64,000 nucleotides of DNA from Atopostipes suicloacalis DSM 15692. GTDB lineage: Bacteria > Bacillota > Bacilli > Lactobacillales > Carnobacteriaceae_A. The stretch is from positions 17,146 through 81,145 of the forward strand of contig NZ_FQUF01000007.1 of the NCBI RefSeq assembly GCF_900129085.1. Reading direction: 5' to 3'. The notes below the pieces were generated by a model, which saw only the letters and a list, made by a program, of their open reading frames with translations, was not told where the DNA came from and did not search any database. Shown here piece by piece: positions 18,096 through 28,631 of the stretch (position 1 is the stretch's first letter; each line of letters starts with the position of its first letter). The translations under genes and the position numbers were made by a program.

Positions 18096-18846
18096 CTTCT
18101 AATATCCCTTCTTCTTCGACAAACTCTTCATAGGAAAGACCGCTATTATAGACTAAAGTTGCTAAATCAACTCCAAGATAACGAATATGCCATGGTTCAT
18201 AAATGTATTTTGTTATTTCTTCTTTATCTTCAGGATAACGGATAATAAAGCCATACTTATGGGCATTTTCTGCCAACCAAATTCCTTCGTCTGTTTTACC
18301 TAATTCCTCTGATAATTGTAAATCTACACTCTGAGCTGTAACATCCATAACCAGACCTGTTTGATGTTCACTTTGACCAGGTTTTGCACTAAATTTATTC
18401 GCTTCTTCTTCTCCATGTTGAGCTGCATAATTATTAAATAAACTTACCTGAGTTTGATAAGATCGATAACCTGAACGTGCATATAGCTTTATGCCTTCTT
18501 CTTCCGCATCTTCAAACATTTCAGCTAAAGCATTGGCAGCAACTTCTCGAAGTTGATTAACTTCTTCATCTTCCAAAACGGTATCTACCGAAACTCGGAC
18601 AAGATCTTCTGGAATATAATCTTCTGATAACGAATGTTCTCTGTTTACTAGTACTTCAACAGAAGGGTCGTGTTCGATAGTATCCAGTACATTTTTCTCT
18701 TCTTCTATTTCATTATTTTGTTCATTTTGCTCGTTTTCTTCAATCTTATCATTTGTTTCTACATTGTTTTCATTTTCATCTGTACTACAACCTGCAAAAA
18801 TAAACATGCTTGTACAAGTAAGTAAAGTTAAAAATTTTTGTTTCAT
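18082..18846 (-). CDS. VanY-type D-alanyl-D-alanine carboxypeptidase, lipoprotein
   Basis: Surface lipoprotein of 254 aa. The lipobox is FAGC with Cys20, followed by an Asn/Glu/Gln-rich linker to about residue 50. The M15B peptidase domain has the zinc motif SEHQTGLVMD (His and Asp) and EPWHIRYLG (catalytic Glu, zinc His). It trims the terminal D-Ala from peptidoglycan stem peptides. There are no vanH/A/X genes, so this is a housekeeping carboxypeptidase and not a resistance cluster. First gene of a two-gene operon with the CapA-like gene. Confidence 0.88.
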   Translation of the reverse strand: MKQKFLTLLTCTSMFIFAGCSTDENENNVETNDKIEENEQNEQNNEIEEEKNVLDTIEHDPSVEVLVNREHSLSEDYIPEDLVRVSVDTVLEDEEVNQLREVAANALAEMFEDAEEEGIKLYARSGYRSYQTQVSLFNNYAAQHGEEEANKFSAKPGQSEHQTGLVMDVTAQSVDLQLSEELGKTDEGIWLAENAHKYGFIIRYPEDKEEITKYIYEPWHIRYLGVDLATLVYNSGLSYEEFVEEEGILEDVKP

Positions 18847-18885
18847 TATATTTCATCCTAACTATAGTCATATTCAACAGGTTTT

Positions 18886-18914
18886 ATTATAAACAACACA
18901 GTCTCTAAATACAA
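18886..18914 (-). promoter_or_regulatory. vanY-capA promoter
   Basis: On the minus strand, TTGTAT (18909-18914) and a perfect TATAAT (18886-18891) are separated by exactly 17 bp. Transcription would start about 33 bp upstream of the ATG. A TAGGATG ribosome-binding site follows. Confidence 0.7.
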
Positions 18915-19130
18915 TGATCCTCTTCATTCAAAATTCGCAAGAAAATTGTTTTGGCTTTCCGAATAGTAAAGATCCAGCGATAAATTTCAAAAGTCTGAAA
19001 CCCTTTGAAATAGAAGCTATTCAATAAATGGAAGAGTTAGGGATTTTATATTTGAACGATTTTTAATATTAAAAATCGTATACATAAAACAAATTTTTGT
19101 TTTTTTTCTTAAGAAAATTTCTATAATGGG

Positions 19131-19329
19131 TCGCTCGCGTGCCGACGACTTCCCCCGCGTGTGAGCGGACTGAGCTCGCGTGCCGGCGTCTGCCCCCGCG
19201 TGTGAGCGGACTGACCTCGCGTGCCGGCGTCTGCCTCCGCGTGTGAGTAGACTGACCTCGCGTACCGACGACTTCCCCCGCGTGTGCGCGCAACGATCTC
19301 ATGTACCGGCAACTTCTGTTCTCCAAATC
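19131..19329 (+). repeat. 41-bp GC-rich tandem repeat, locus 3 (four full units plus a degenerate fifth)
   Basis: Units start at 19131, 19172, 19213, 19254 and 19295, again exactly 41 bp apart and in the same orientation as locus 2. The first four keep CTCGCGT-CCG and CCGCGTGTG blocks, and the last decays into AT-rich DNA. The array lies between the rlmD terminator and the vanY promoter. Open frames of 60-85 codons run through it on both strands, but they are a by-product of GC richness. The DNA from 18915 to 19130 shows no other recognisable element. Confidence 0.9.
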
Positions 19330-19406
19330 TCTTTTTCAGGGATAGCAGCGTGTAAGGTGCTTCAAAAAAGTTGGAGTTTTTAATTTATTTTCTAGAACCA
19401 GTTAAG

Positions 19407-19486
19407 CTTGGACGCGAAAGTAGTTGTTGACGTCCAGAACTTCCAATCTTGGACGCCAATGAGAGTTTTCGCGTCCAAGGTGCCTT
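19407..19486 (+). other. compound hairpin with four alternating TTGGACGC-type motifs
   Basis: CTTGGACGCGAAA (19407-19419) is perfectly complementary to TTTCGCGTCCAAG (19467-19479). Between them a second stem pairs TTGACGTCC with GGACGCCAA. The outer stem is followed on the plus strand by GTGCCTTTTTT, which looks like a terminator. No plus-strand gene lies upstream, so it may end a small RNA or be a small dispersed element. Confidence 0.5.
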
Positions 19487-19558
19487 TTTTATACCAATCA
19501 ACCGTCTTTCTCTTTATTTTTGAGCACATTTAAAAACTTATCCTTTCCTATACGTAAA

Positions 19559-19592
19559 TAAAAAGACGTTCGTTTCTGAACGTCTAAGTCTA
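19559..19592 (-). terminator. rlmD terminator
   Basis: AGACGTTC pairs with GAACGTCT around a 6-nt loop. It is followed on the minus strand by TTTTTATTTA and lies about 25 bp after the methyltransferase stop codon. Confidence 0.85.
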
Positions 19593-19615
19593 AAAGTATT
19601 TAAGCTTAAGTATTT

Positions 19616-21004
19616 TTATATTGTTCTTCTTTCTAGCAATGCTACACACTCCACATGATAGGTCTGTGGGAACATGTCCACAGGCTGCACTTTTTCTACT
19701 GCATAGCCACCTTCGCTCAACAATTTTAAATCTCGTGCTAAAGTATTTGGATTACAGCTCACGTAAACCATCCGCTCAGGGTGCATTTCTAACACAGCAT
19801 CTATAAATTCTGGGGCTAGCCCTTTGCGAGGTGGGTCAACAACGACGACATCTACTTTTAGTCCTGCTTTCGCTTTTTTTACTAACCATTTTCCTGCGTC
19901 TGCCACTTCAAATATTACATTTGAAATCTTATTATCTTTTGCATTTGTTGTCGCATTTTGAATGGCTTGAGGGACAATTTCAACGCCGTAAACTTGTTTT
20001 GCTTTTTCAGCTAGAGATAAGGTCATCGTTCCAATTCCTGAATAAGCATCGACCACTATCTCGTCTCCTGTTAATTGGGCGTAATCAACAGCTACAGAGT
20101 ATAGTTTTTCGGTTTGTTCGCTATTGACTTGATAGAAGGACTGATGCGATATTTTAAAGGTGTGATTCATTAATTCATCGGTATAATAATCTTGTCCAAA
20201 TAAAACCATCGCTTGTTTTCCTAAAATAACATTTGTTTTGTCCAAATTAATATTTTGCACAATGCTGACTACTTGGGGGATTTCCTTTTTTATATCCGTA
20301 ACAATTTCTTGGGCATGAGGTAACACAAAAGAATTAGTGACTAAAACAATCATCAACTCCCCGGTAAAATGACCTCTACGAACGAGAATATGACGGATGT
20401 CACCTGTATGGGTTTCTTCATTGTAAGGTGCCACATCATATTTTCTTAAAATATCACGAACAATCAAAATTGCTTGATCTATTTCTGGATGCTGGATAAC
20501 AAAATCCTCAATGGGGATTAAGTCATGCGATCGTTTTTTATAAAAGCCAGTTGTTAGTTGTCCGTTCATTTCACGGACTGGAATTTGTGCTTTATTTCGA
20601 TAACCGTACGGATGCTCCATTCCTATTGTCTCAAAAACTGGAACGTCAGTTAAGCCACCAACTTTTTCTAATAATTTTTTGACTTGTTGTTGTTTGAATT
20701 TCAATTGTTCCTTATATTCTAAATGTTGAAGAGGCATGGTGCCACTTTGAAAGTGCATATCTTCTAATTGATCCACTCGATGCGGGCTTTTTTTGAGAAG
20801 TTCAAGAACCTCGCCATGCCCCATTCGTTTGCCAACATGTGTGATTCGAATTTTCAGCTCTTCACCTGGCAAGGCATTTTCAATAAATAGAGGGTACCCA
20901 TCGATATGAGCAACACCTAAGCCTTGATGAGACAAGTCTGTTACCTTAACTTCATATATTTTATTCTTTTCTACTGGTATTTCTTTTTTGTTTTTATTAC
21001 TCAT
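19616..21004 (-). CDS. rlmD: 23S rRNA (uracil-C5)-methyltransferase, RlmD/RlmCD type
   Basis: SAM-dependent enzyme making 5-methyluridine in 23S rRNA. Residues about 10-70 form a TRAM RNA-binding domain and the C-terminal half is the methyltransferase. Motifs include DAYSGIGTMTLSLA (SAM site), VVVDPPRKGL, and the nucleophile Cys in YVSCNPNTLARDL. The CGGC-type cysteines that bind the Fe-S cluster in E. coli RumA are replaced by GTMPLQHL, so this copy probably has no cluster. In streptococci a homologue (RlmCD) modifies both U747 and U1939. A hairpin separates it from dagK upstream. Confidence 0.9.
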   Translation of the reverse strand: MSNKNKKEIPVEKNKIYEVKVTDLSHQGLGVAHIDGYPLFIENALPGEELKIRITHVGKRMGHGEVLELLKKSPHRVDQLEDMHFQSGTMPLQHLEYKEQLKFKQQQVKKLLEKVGGLTDVPVFETIGMEHPYGYRNKAQIPVREMNGQLTTGFYKKRSHDLIPIEDFVIQHPEIDQAILIVRDILRKYDVAPYNEETHTGDIRHILVRRGHFTGELMIVLVTNSFVLPHAQEIVTDIKKEIPQVVSIVQNINLDKTNVILGKQAMVLFGQDYYTDELMNHTFKISHQSFYQVNSEQTEKLYSVAVDYAQLTGDEIVVDAYSGIGTMTLSLAEKAKQVYGVEIVPQAIQNATTNAKDNKISNVIFEVADAGKWLVKKAKAGLKVDVVVVDPPRKGLAPEFIDAVLEMHPERMVYVSCNPNTLARDLKLLSEGGYAVEKVQPVDMFPQTYHVECVALLERRTI

Positions 21005-21040
21005 ATTCTTCCCTCATAACTTTCTGATTGTTCTTATTAA

Positions 21041-21071
21041 ATGCAAGAAAAGGTACGAACATTCGTACCTT
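21041..21071 (-). terminator. terminator or attenuator between dagK and rlmD
   Basis: Perfect 10-bp stem AAGGTACGAA / TTCGTACCTT with a 2-nt loop as drawn (effectively a shorter stem with 4-6 loop bases), then TTTTCTT on the minus strand. It lies between the dagK stop and the rlmD start, so rlmD may be partly uncoupled from the upstream cluster. Confidence 0.75.
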
Positions 21072-21081
21072 CCTCGTAGTT

Positions 21082-22125
21082 TTATTCGATTTCTTTTGAT
21101 ATCTTAGCTTTTAATGTTAAATGGTCGTTTGAAATGAGTTCGTTACGGAAAATAGATTCCATTTTTGCTCGTTCTTCTTCTGAAATGTCTCTAATTTCGC
21201 TTTCTATAGGAGAAACATTTGCGATGACTTCAATATGATGATTTAAGTTCTCAAAACGTACCGGTGCATCGCCTCCGTACTCTCCATCTAGATTAATCAT
21301 TAAACGTGACTGATCCAAAATATTTAAATCTACAAAATTCGTTTGTTTATGGATAATTTTTGGACTGTCTAAATGAGTTCCATCCGTTAAAAGTTTTCGA
21401 GCAAGGGGCATTAGTTCGAAAACATTGGCTGTTTTCACAATAATTAATGAGAATTTCCCATCCCCTAATACTTTGTCTGGCACAATTTTATTAAAACCAC
21501 CTACTGTACTGGACAGAGCTATAAATACAAGCGACGCTTCCCCTTCGTAACTTCCCCCTTCATAGTCAATATGTACAGGAACTGCTCGAATTTGTGGAAC
21601 GAGTTCAGCTCCCTTAACTACGTAAGCCAAATAACCAAAAATCGTCTTTAATTGGGGTGAAACTTCAAACGTTAGTTCAGCAAGATTTCCCATGGCCGCA
21701 ATATTCATAAAATAACTGGTTTCTTCATTTGTAATAACTTTTCCAATATCCATAAATATAGATTCTTCGTTTTCAATTAATTTTGCTGCTTCTACAAAAT
21801 TTCCCCGTGGTATTTGTAAAACACGAGCATAATCGTTCGTTGTACCCGCAGGAATAATCGCAACTGTCGGACGGTACTCTTTTTCTGCTATACCATTCAT
21901 CACTTCATGAACGGTTCCATCCCCACCAGCAGCAATAAGCAAATCAAAGCCTTCATCACAGCATCTCGCTGCTTCTTTTTGCGCAGACAAGGGCTCTGGC
22001 GTGGTTTGAAAAGCACTTGTTTCGTATCCGGCTTGTTCATAGACGGCTAAAATATCAGGTAACACGCGTTTCACCGTTTCACGACCAGAACTTGGATTGT
22101 AAATAATACGCGCACGTTTCATCAT
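21082..22125 (-). CDS. dagK: diacylglycerol kinase (DagK/DgkB type)
   Basis: Soluble lipid kinase of 347 aa that phosphorylates diacylglycerol to phosphatidate. In Firmicutes its main job is to recycle diacylglycerol released during lipoteichoic acid synthesis, which links it to the ltaS gene in this window. ATP-site motif GGDGTVHEVMNG (about residue 68) and PAGTTNDYAR (about 96) are clear, and the DAGK catalytic fold fills the N-terminal half. It lies 43 bp downstream of gatB in the conserved gatCAB-dagK order. Two consecutive ATG codons are possible starts. Confidence 0.94.
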   Translation of the reverse strand: MMKRARIIYNPSSGRETVKRVLPDILAVYEQAGYETSAFQTTPEPLSAQKEAARCCDEGFDLLIAAGGDGTVHEVMNGIAEKEYRPTVAIIPAGTTNDYARVLQIPRGNFVEAAKLIENEESIFMDIGKVITNEETSYFMNIAAMGNLAELTFEVSPQLKTIFGYLAYVVKGAELVPQIRAVPVHIDYEGGSYEGEASLVFIALSSTVGGFNKIVPDKVLGDGKFSLIIVKTANVFELMPLARKLLTDGTHLDSPKIIHKQTNFVDLNILDQSRLMINLDGEYGGDAPVRFENLNHHIEVIANVSPIESEIRDISEEERAKMESIFRNELISNDHLTLKAKISKEIE

Positions 22126-22168
22126 AAATCTTTCTCCCTCACAGTACTAAACCTTTAAATTAAGGATC

Positions 22169-23602
22169 TTAACGTTTATTTAATTCCTGATTTAATAATT
22201 TATTCACTACACCAGGATTCGCTTGACCACGTGTTTCCTTCATAACTTGACCCACTAGGAAACCTTTTGCACGGTCTTTTCCGTTTTTAAAATCTTCTAC
22301 CGATTGTTCATTATTATCTAACACTTCGGTAATGATTGGAAGTAGTTGTTCTGGGTTACTTAATTGTGCCCAACCTTTATCTTCCACCAATGCTTTCACA
22401 TCATCCACTTGAACTTTTGTTAATTCAGTAAATACTCGTTTTGCAATCTTAGATGAAATCGTCTCATCTTCAATTAAAGCAATCATTTCTGCAAGAGCTT
22501 TAGGTGTTAAGGTTGTCTCCTCTATACCTACTTGTTGTTTGTTTAGGTACGCAGAAACTTCACCCATTAACCAGTTGGATACTAATTTTGGATCTGCACC
22601 ATCAGCCACCGCTTGTTCAAAGAAGTCTGACATTTCTACCGTATCCGTTAAAATCTCTGCATCATAAGCAGGAATAGCTAATTCTTCAACATAACGTTTA
22701 CGGCGTTCTACTGGCATTTCAGGTAACTCTGCCCTCAATTTTTCAATCGTTTCATCTGAAATAGTGAAAGGTAAAATATCTGGTTCTGGGAAATAACGAT
22801 AATCGTCTTGACCCTCTTTCACACGCATTAACGTTGTTTCGTGTGTAGTATCATCATAACGACGCGTTTCTTGTAGCGTTTCTTCACCCGCCAACAACAA
22901 GCGCTCTTGACGACCTTGTTCATAAATCAAACCACGGCGTACATTATTAAATGAGTTCAAGTTCTTTAATTCTGTTTTAACTCCAAACGCTTCTTGGCCA
23001 TATGGTCGAAGAGAAATATTCGCATCCGCTCGCATAGAGCCTTCTTCCATTTTTACATCCGAAACACGAGTAAATTGGATAATTTGTTTCAGTGTGTCTA
23101 AATAAGCATAAGCTTCTTCTGGTGAGCGCATGTCCGCTTCAGATACAATTTCTAGTAACGGTGTACCTTGTCGATTCAAGTCAACATAAGAATATCCACC
23201 ATTACCATGCGTATTTTTCCCTGCATCTTCTTCCAAATGGACACGTTCAATTCGGATTTTTTTCTTTTCACCATCCACTTCTATTTCAATAAAGCCATTT
23301 TTCCCAATCGGTTGTTTATCTTGAGTGACTTGGAAAGCTTTTGGATTATCGGGATAGACGTAGTTCTTTCGATCAAATTTTGTTTCTTGGTTAATTTCAC
23401 AATTTAAAGCTAATGCTGCTTTAATCGCAAGTTCTATTCCTTTTTCGTTTGGTGTTGGTAATACACCTGGATATCCCCAATCAATCGCATTGGTATTCAC
23501 ATTAGGTTCTGCTCCAAAGCCTGATGGGGAAGGTGAGAACATTTTTGAATTTGTTTTTAACTCAACGTGAACTTCTAATCCGATAACTGTTTCAAAATTC
23601 AT
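22169..23602 (-). CDS. gatB: Asp-tRNA(Asn)/Glu-tRNA(Gln) amidotransferase subunit B
   Basis: Subunit of GatCAB that recognises and activates mischarged Glu-tRNA(Gln) or Asp-tRNA(Asn). At 477 aa it has normal length. The N-terminal kinase-like domain begins [15 protein letters not shown] and contains SNWLMGEV near the helical domain. The C-terminal YqeY-like domain binds tRNA and ends in [20 protein letters not shown]. Its ATG overlaps the gatA stop by 4 nt (ATGA type), which indicates translational coupling. Confidence 0.97.
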   Translation of the reverse strand: MNFETVIGLEVHVELKTNSKMFSPSPSGFGAEPNVNTNAIDWGYPGVLPTPNEKGIELAIKAALALNCEINQETKFDRKNYVYPDNPKAFQVTQDKQPIGKNGFIEIEVDGEKKKIRIERVHLEEDAGKNTHGNGGYSYVDLNRQGTPLLEIVSEADMRSPEEAYAYLDTLKQIIQFTRVSDVKMEEGSMRADANISLRPYGQEAFGVKTELKNLNSFNNVRRGLIYEQGRQERLLLAGEETLQETRRYDDTTHETTLMRVKEGQDDYRYFPEPDILPFTISDETIEKLRAELPEMPVERRKRYVEELAIPAYDAEILTDTVEMSDFFEQAVADGADPKLVSNWLMGEVSAYLNKQQVGIEETTLTPKALAEMIALIEDETISSKIAKRVFTELTKVQVDDVKALVEDKGWAQLSNPEQLLPIITEVLDNNEQSVEDFKNGKDRAKGFLVGQVMKETRGQANPGVVNKLLNQELNKR

Positions 23603-25071
23603 TCTTGTGTTCCTCCTTCAAGTGTTGGGTATTGTTCATGATAGTCAGTCGCTTGTTCGAAAGCATAGCCGACTTGGTATAAGGTCGCTTCTTCGAAATA
23701 ATCGCCGATGATTTGCATTCCCACTGGCATGTTTTCATGGAAACCAACCGGAATATTTAATGAAGGAATACCTGCTAAGTTAACCCCTACAGTTAAGACA
23801 TCATCTGTATAAGCTTCTACAGGCTCTTGACCTTCTTTATTTTCAATATTCGGTGCGACAGTTGTTGTAGATGGTCCTACTAATACATCAACTTCTTTCA
23901 AAGCCACTTCAAATTCATTACGGATAATGGTTCGAACTTTTGTCGCTTTACCATAGAGTTCTTCATAATGTTCGACACTTAAAGAAATTCCACCAAGGAC
24001 AATTCGTCTTTTAACTTCTGAACCGAAGCCTTCAGAACGCGTTTTTACGTAAAGATCTTCTAGTGATTTTGCATTCTCTGCAGAGTAGCCATAACGAATA
24101 CCATCGAATCGTTGTAAATTGCTAGAAGCTTCTGCTGTTGCGATCGCATAATAAGCAGGCACCCCGTATTTTAAATGAGGTAAGCTGACTTCAATCACTT
24201 CAGCTCCTAATTTTTTCAATTGCTCTACCGCTTGATGGACTGTTTGTAAGACGTGTACTTCAACTAGATTTTCGTCAAAGAATTCTTTAGGAACCCCTAT
24301 TTTTAGCCCTTGAATCTTTTGACCAATTTTTTCAGTAAAGTCAATAGTTAAGTCAGCAGAAGTATTATCTTTATCGTCTTTTCCACTTACAGCATTTAAC
24401 AAAGTCGCATTATCTTTGACCGTTCTTGTTAAAGGACCGACCTGATCTAAACTAGAAGCAAATGCTATTACACCATAGCGAGAAATTGTACCATAAGTTG
24501 GTTTTAACCCTACTAAATTCGTATAAGCAGCCGGTTGACGAATGGAGCCGCCAGTATCTGTTCCTAATGAAGCAGGAACCATTCCTGCAGCAACCGCTGC
24601 GGCTGAGCCTCCGGAAGAACCTCCAGGAACTTTTTTTGAATTCCAAGGATTAACCGTTTGTTGTAATTTAGAGGTTTCTGTTGTGCCTCCCATCGCAAAT
24701 TCATCAAGATTTGCTTTCCCAACAATAATCATCCCGGCTTTTTTTACTTTTTCAACAACAGTTGCATCATAAACAGAAGTAAAATCTTCTAACATTTTTG
24801 AAGCAGCCGTCGTTTTTCCTTCTTTAGTAACAATATTGTCTTTTACAGCGACCGGAATTCCATCTAGTAGATTATCCGCATCCACACCGCGTTCATCAAC
24901 TAATTTCGCTTCGGCAAGTGCCGCTTCCTTATTCGTACTAATAAAAGCACCAACGGTTGGTTCTGTTTTCTCGATAAAGTCAAATATTGATTCTACAAGT
25001 TCCACAACTGTTAGTTCTTTATTAACAAGCAGTTCGTGAAGTTCTTCAATTGATTTTGTATGTAGATTCAT
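23599..25071 (-). CDS. gatA: Asp-tRNA(Asn)/Glu-tRNA(Gln) amidotransferase subunit A
   Basis: Amidase subunit of GatCAB that releases ammonia from glutamine. It has 490 aa of the amidase signature family. The Ser-cisSer-Lys triad is visible: Lys in PVAVKDNI, the cis-Ser in [16 protein letters not shown], and the nucleophile Ser in [15 protein letters not shown]. The start codon shares one base with the gatC stop (TAATG), and the end overlaps gatB by 4 nt. Confidence 0.97.
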   Translation of the reverse strand: MNLHTKSIEELHELLVNKELTVVELVESIFDFIEKTEPTVGAFISTNKEAALAEAKLVDERGVDADNLLDGIPVAVKDNIVTKEGKTTAASKMLEDFTSVYDATVVEKVKKAGMIIVGKANLDEFAMGGTTETSKLQQTVNPWNSKKVPGGSSGGSAAAVAAGMVPASLGTDTGGSIRQPAAYTNLVGLKPTYGTISRYGVIAFASSLDQVGPLTRTVKDNATLLNAVSGKDDKDNTSADLTIDFTEKIGQKIQGLKIGVPKEFFDENLVEVHVLQTVHQAVEQLKKLGAEVIEVSLPHLKYGVPAYYAIATAEASSNLQRFDGIRYGYSAENAKSLEDLYVKTRSEGFGSEVKRRIVLGGISLSVEHYEELYGKATKVRTIIRNEFEVALKEVDVLVGPSTTTVAPNIENKEGQEPVEAYTDDVLTVGVNLAGIPSLNIPVGFHENMPVGMQIIGDYFEEATLYQVGYAFEQATDYHEQYPTLEGGTQE

Positions 25072-25382
25072 TAGGCTCCACCCTCTCCATCTTCTAAAAT
25101 TGCTGGAACTTTAATTTGATTTCCTTCACTATCTATCGCATTTGCAAGTAAAGATTTGACTTCTTCTTTGTCTTGATGCGGTTCATCTTTTCTAAAATAC
25201 GATTGCTGATTTACTGTTCCATAAAAAGTCCCTTCAATATCTGTTGTATCGACCTCTTGCATCGTATTCAACATGGATAAGGTCTCATTCAATTCATTGG
25301 TCAATTCAGTCGTTTCTTCTTTTGAAAACTCGAGTTTCATAATAGAAGCAATCTCTGAAATCATTTTTTCATTGACTTTCAT
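25071..25382 (-). CDS. gatC: Asp-tRNA(Asn)/Glu-tRNA(Gln) amidotransferase subunit C
   Basis: Small stabilising subunit (103 aa) that wraps around GatA and GatB. The helical N-terminus (ISEIASIMKLEFSKEETTELTNELNETLSMLNTMQEVDT) and the C-terminal segment with YFRKDEP match the family. First gene of the overlapping gatCAB block, 49 bp after camS. Confidence 0.95.
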   Translation of the reverse strand: MKVNEKMISEIASIMKLEFSKEETTELTNELNETLSMLNTMQEVDTTDIEGTFYGTVNQQSYFRKDEPHQDKEEVKSLLANAIDSEGNQIKVPAILEDGEGGA

Positions 25383-25431
25383 TTTTAGTATTTCCTCCTT
25401 GTTTTTTCAATATTCTCATAAATTGATTACA

Positions 25432-26568
25432 CTAATCAAAAACATATGAAAAATAATCTGACTCCGTAATATCTTTCTTTAAAAAGGCTTGAATATCTTC
25501 AGGAGATTCCACAATAATTTCAACATTCATATCTCCTGGCAAGTAAGTTGTTGCACTTTGTTTTAGATATTGGGTATAAGCGACCATTTCCCCTTCACCA
25601 TAAAATTGCGTCATAATGTTGATGGAAAGAGAATCCAATTGATCATTTATATAATGAGCGCGCCCGGTAATTCCACTAATATTCGGGAAAAAACTTTCTA
25701 CTTCAGATTGGAAGTTCGCAAAAGCATTTCCTTCAGCAGAATCACTTCCTTCAAGCGGGAAAATAATTCGCCTTTCATTGATCGAGACCCAATCATCAAT
25801 AGATTCAGATCCATTTAGACTATTCCCTTGAGCTACATAAACGCCTCCAGCTAAATCATCTTGTGGAGATTGCTCATACAGTCCAATCATAATCGGGGTA
25901 TTTTCTAAGCCTTCAACCTTTCGGATTTGTGAAAGCAATTGATTCGCAATGTCTTTCCCTTTACTTAGGGCTTCTTCAGAAGGAATTTCTTGCATTAAGG
26001 TTGGCCCAAATTGTTCCGCTTGATAATAATCAACCGTATTCAAAGCCAAACCAATGCTGATTCCTGATAACTGTAAGTTCTCTTCAGATTCGGTGAAGAA
26101 ATCGAATTCTAAGATTGAATTCAAATAACGAGGGACTCGGTCATCTCCTTCGCCTGATTCTGGTGGGTTTAACCCTTCAGGATTATCTTCAGATTCTCTA
26201 GCTAACCAACTATTCACTAAATCTTTACTGAGATATTGTCCTTCTTGAATAAAATGGGTTTCTGTTGAAAAAGTATCTTGCGACAGACGCATTAAATCCT
26301 TCTCAAATAAGCTAATATTTATTCCAGAATTTAAACTTAAGGTTACCCCTCTATTTTTACTTGTTTGATACTGACCATCCTCATCAAGAGCTGGCCGATA
26401 AAAGTCATCTCCTAATTGATTCCTAGAAACAACGGTTGAATTGCTTTGTAAATTTTCATCAGAACCTTCAGTTGGTTCTGAATCTGTAGCATTTTGGTCG
26501 GTTAAATTACAAGCACTCAAAAACAGCAAAAGTGTTGGTAGAAATAACCATTTCCATTTACTTTTCAC
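25432..26568 (-). CDS. camS: CamS family sex-pheromone-type lipoprotein
   Basis: Surface lipoprotein of 378 aa. The signal peptide ends in the lipobox LSAC with Cys20, followed by an acidic, Ser-rich linker. The rest matches the CamS family, whose cleaved signal peptides act as conjugation pheromones in enterococci and staphylococci. The mature protein has no settled function. Its position between ligA and gatC is the conserved order pcrA-ligA-camS-gatCAB of Lactobacillales and staphylococci. Confidence 0.92.
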   Translation of the reverse strand: MKSKWKWLFLPTLLLFLSACNLTDQNATDSEPTEGSDENLQSNSTVVSRNQLGDDFYRPALDEDGQYQTSKNRGVTLSLNSGINISLFEKDLMRLSQDTFSTETHFIQEGQYLSKDLVNSWLARESEDNPEGLNPPESGEGDDRVPRYLNSILEFDFFTESEENLQLSGISIGLALNTVDYYQAEQFGPTLMQEIPSEEALSKGKDIANQLLSQIRKVEGLENTPIMIGLYEQSPQDDLAGGVYVAQGNSLNGSESIDDWVSINERRIIFPLEGSDSAEGNAFANFQSEVESFFPNISGITGRAHYINDQLDSLSINIMTQFYGEGEMVAYTQYLKQSATTYLPGDMNVEIIVESPEDIQAFLKKDITESDYFSYVFD

Positions 26569-26585
26569 TATATCGTCCTCGCTCT

Positions 26586-28616
<2,031 letters not shown>

Positions 28617-28631
28617 TCAAATCTTATGCAT

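Noticed and set aside
16845..18846. Vancomycin resistance or polyglutamate capsule cluster
   Set aside because: VanY and a CapA-like protein are present, but vanHAX, vanRS, capB, capC and capE are not. The genes are treated as housekeeping cell-surface functions.
19069..19383. Three overlapping open frames (63-85 codons, both strands) rich in Arg, Gly, Ser and Thr
   Set aside because: They run through the 41-bp GC-rich array. High GC removes stop codons in all frames, and 41 is not a multiple of three, so the apparent protein repeats are a by-product. No ribosome-binding sites.
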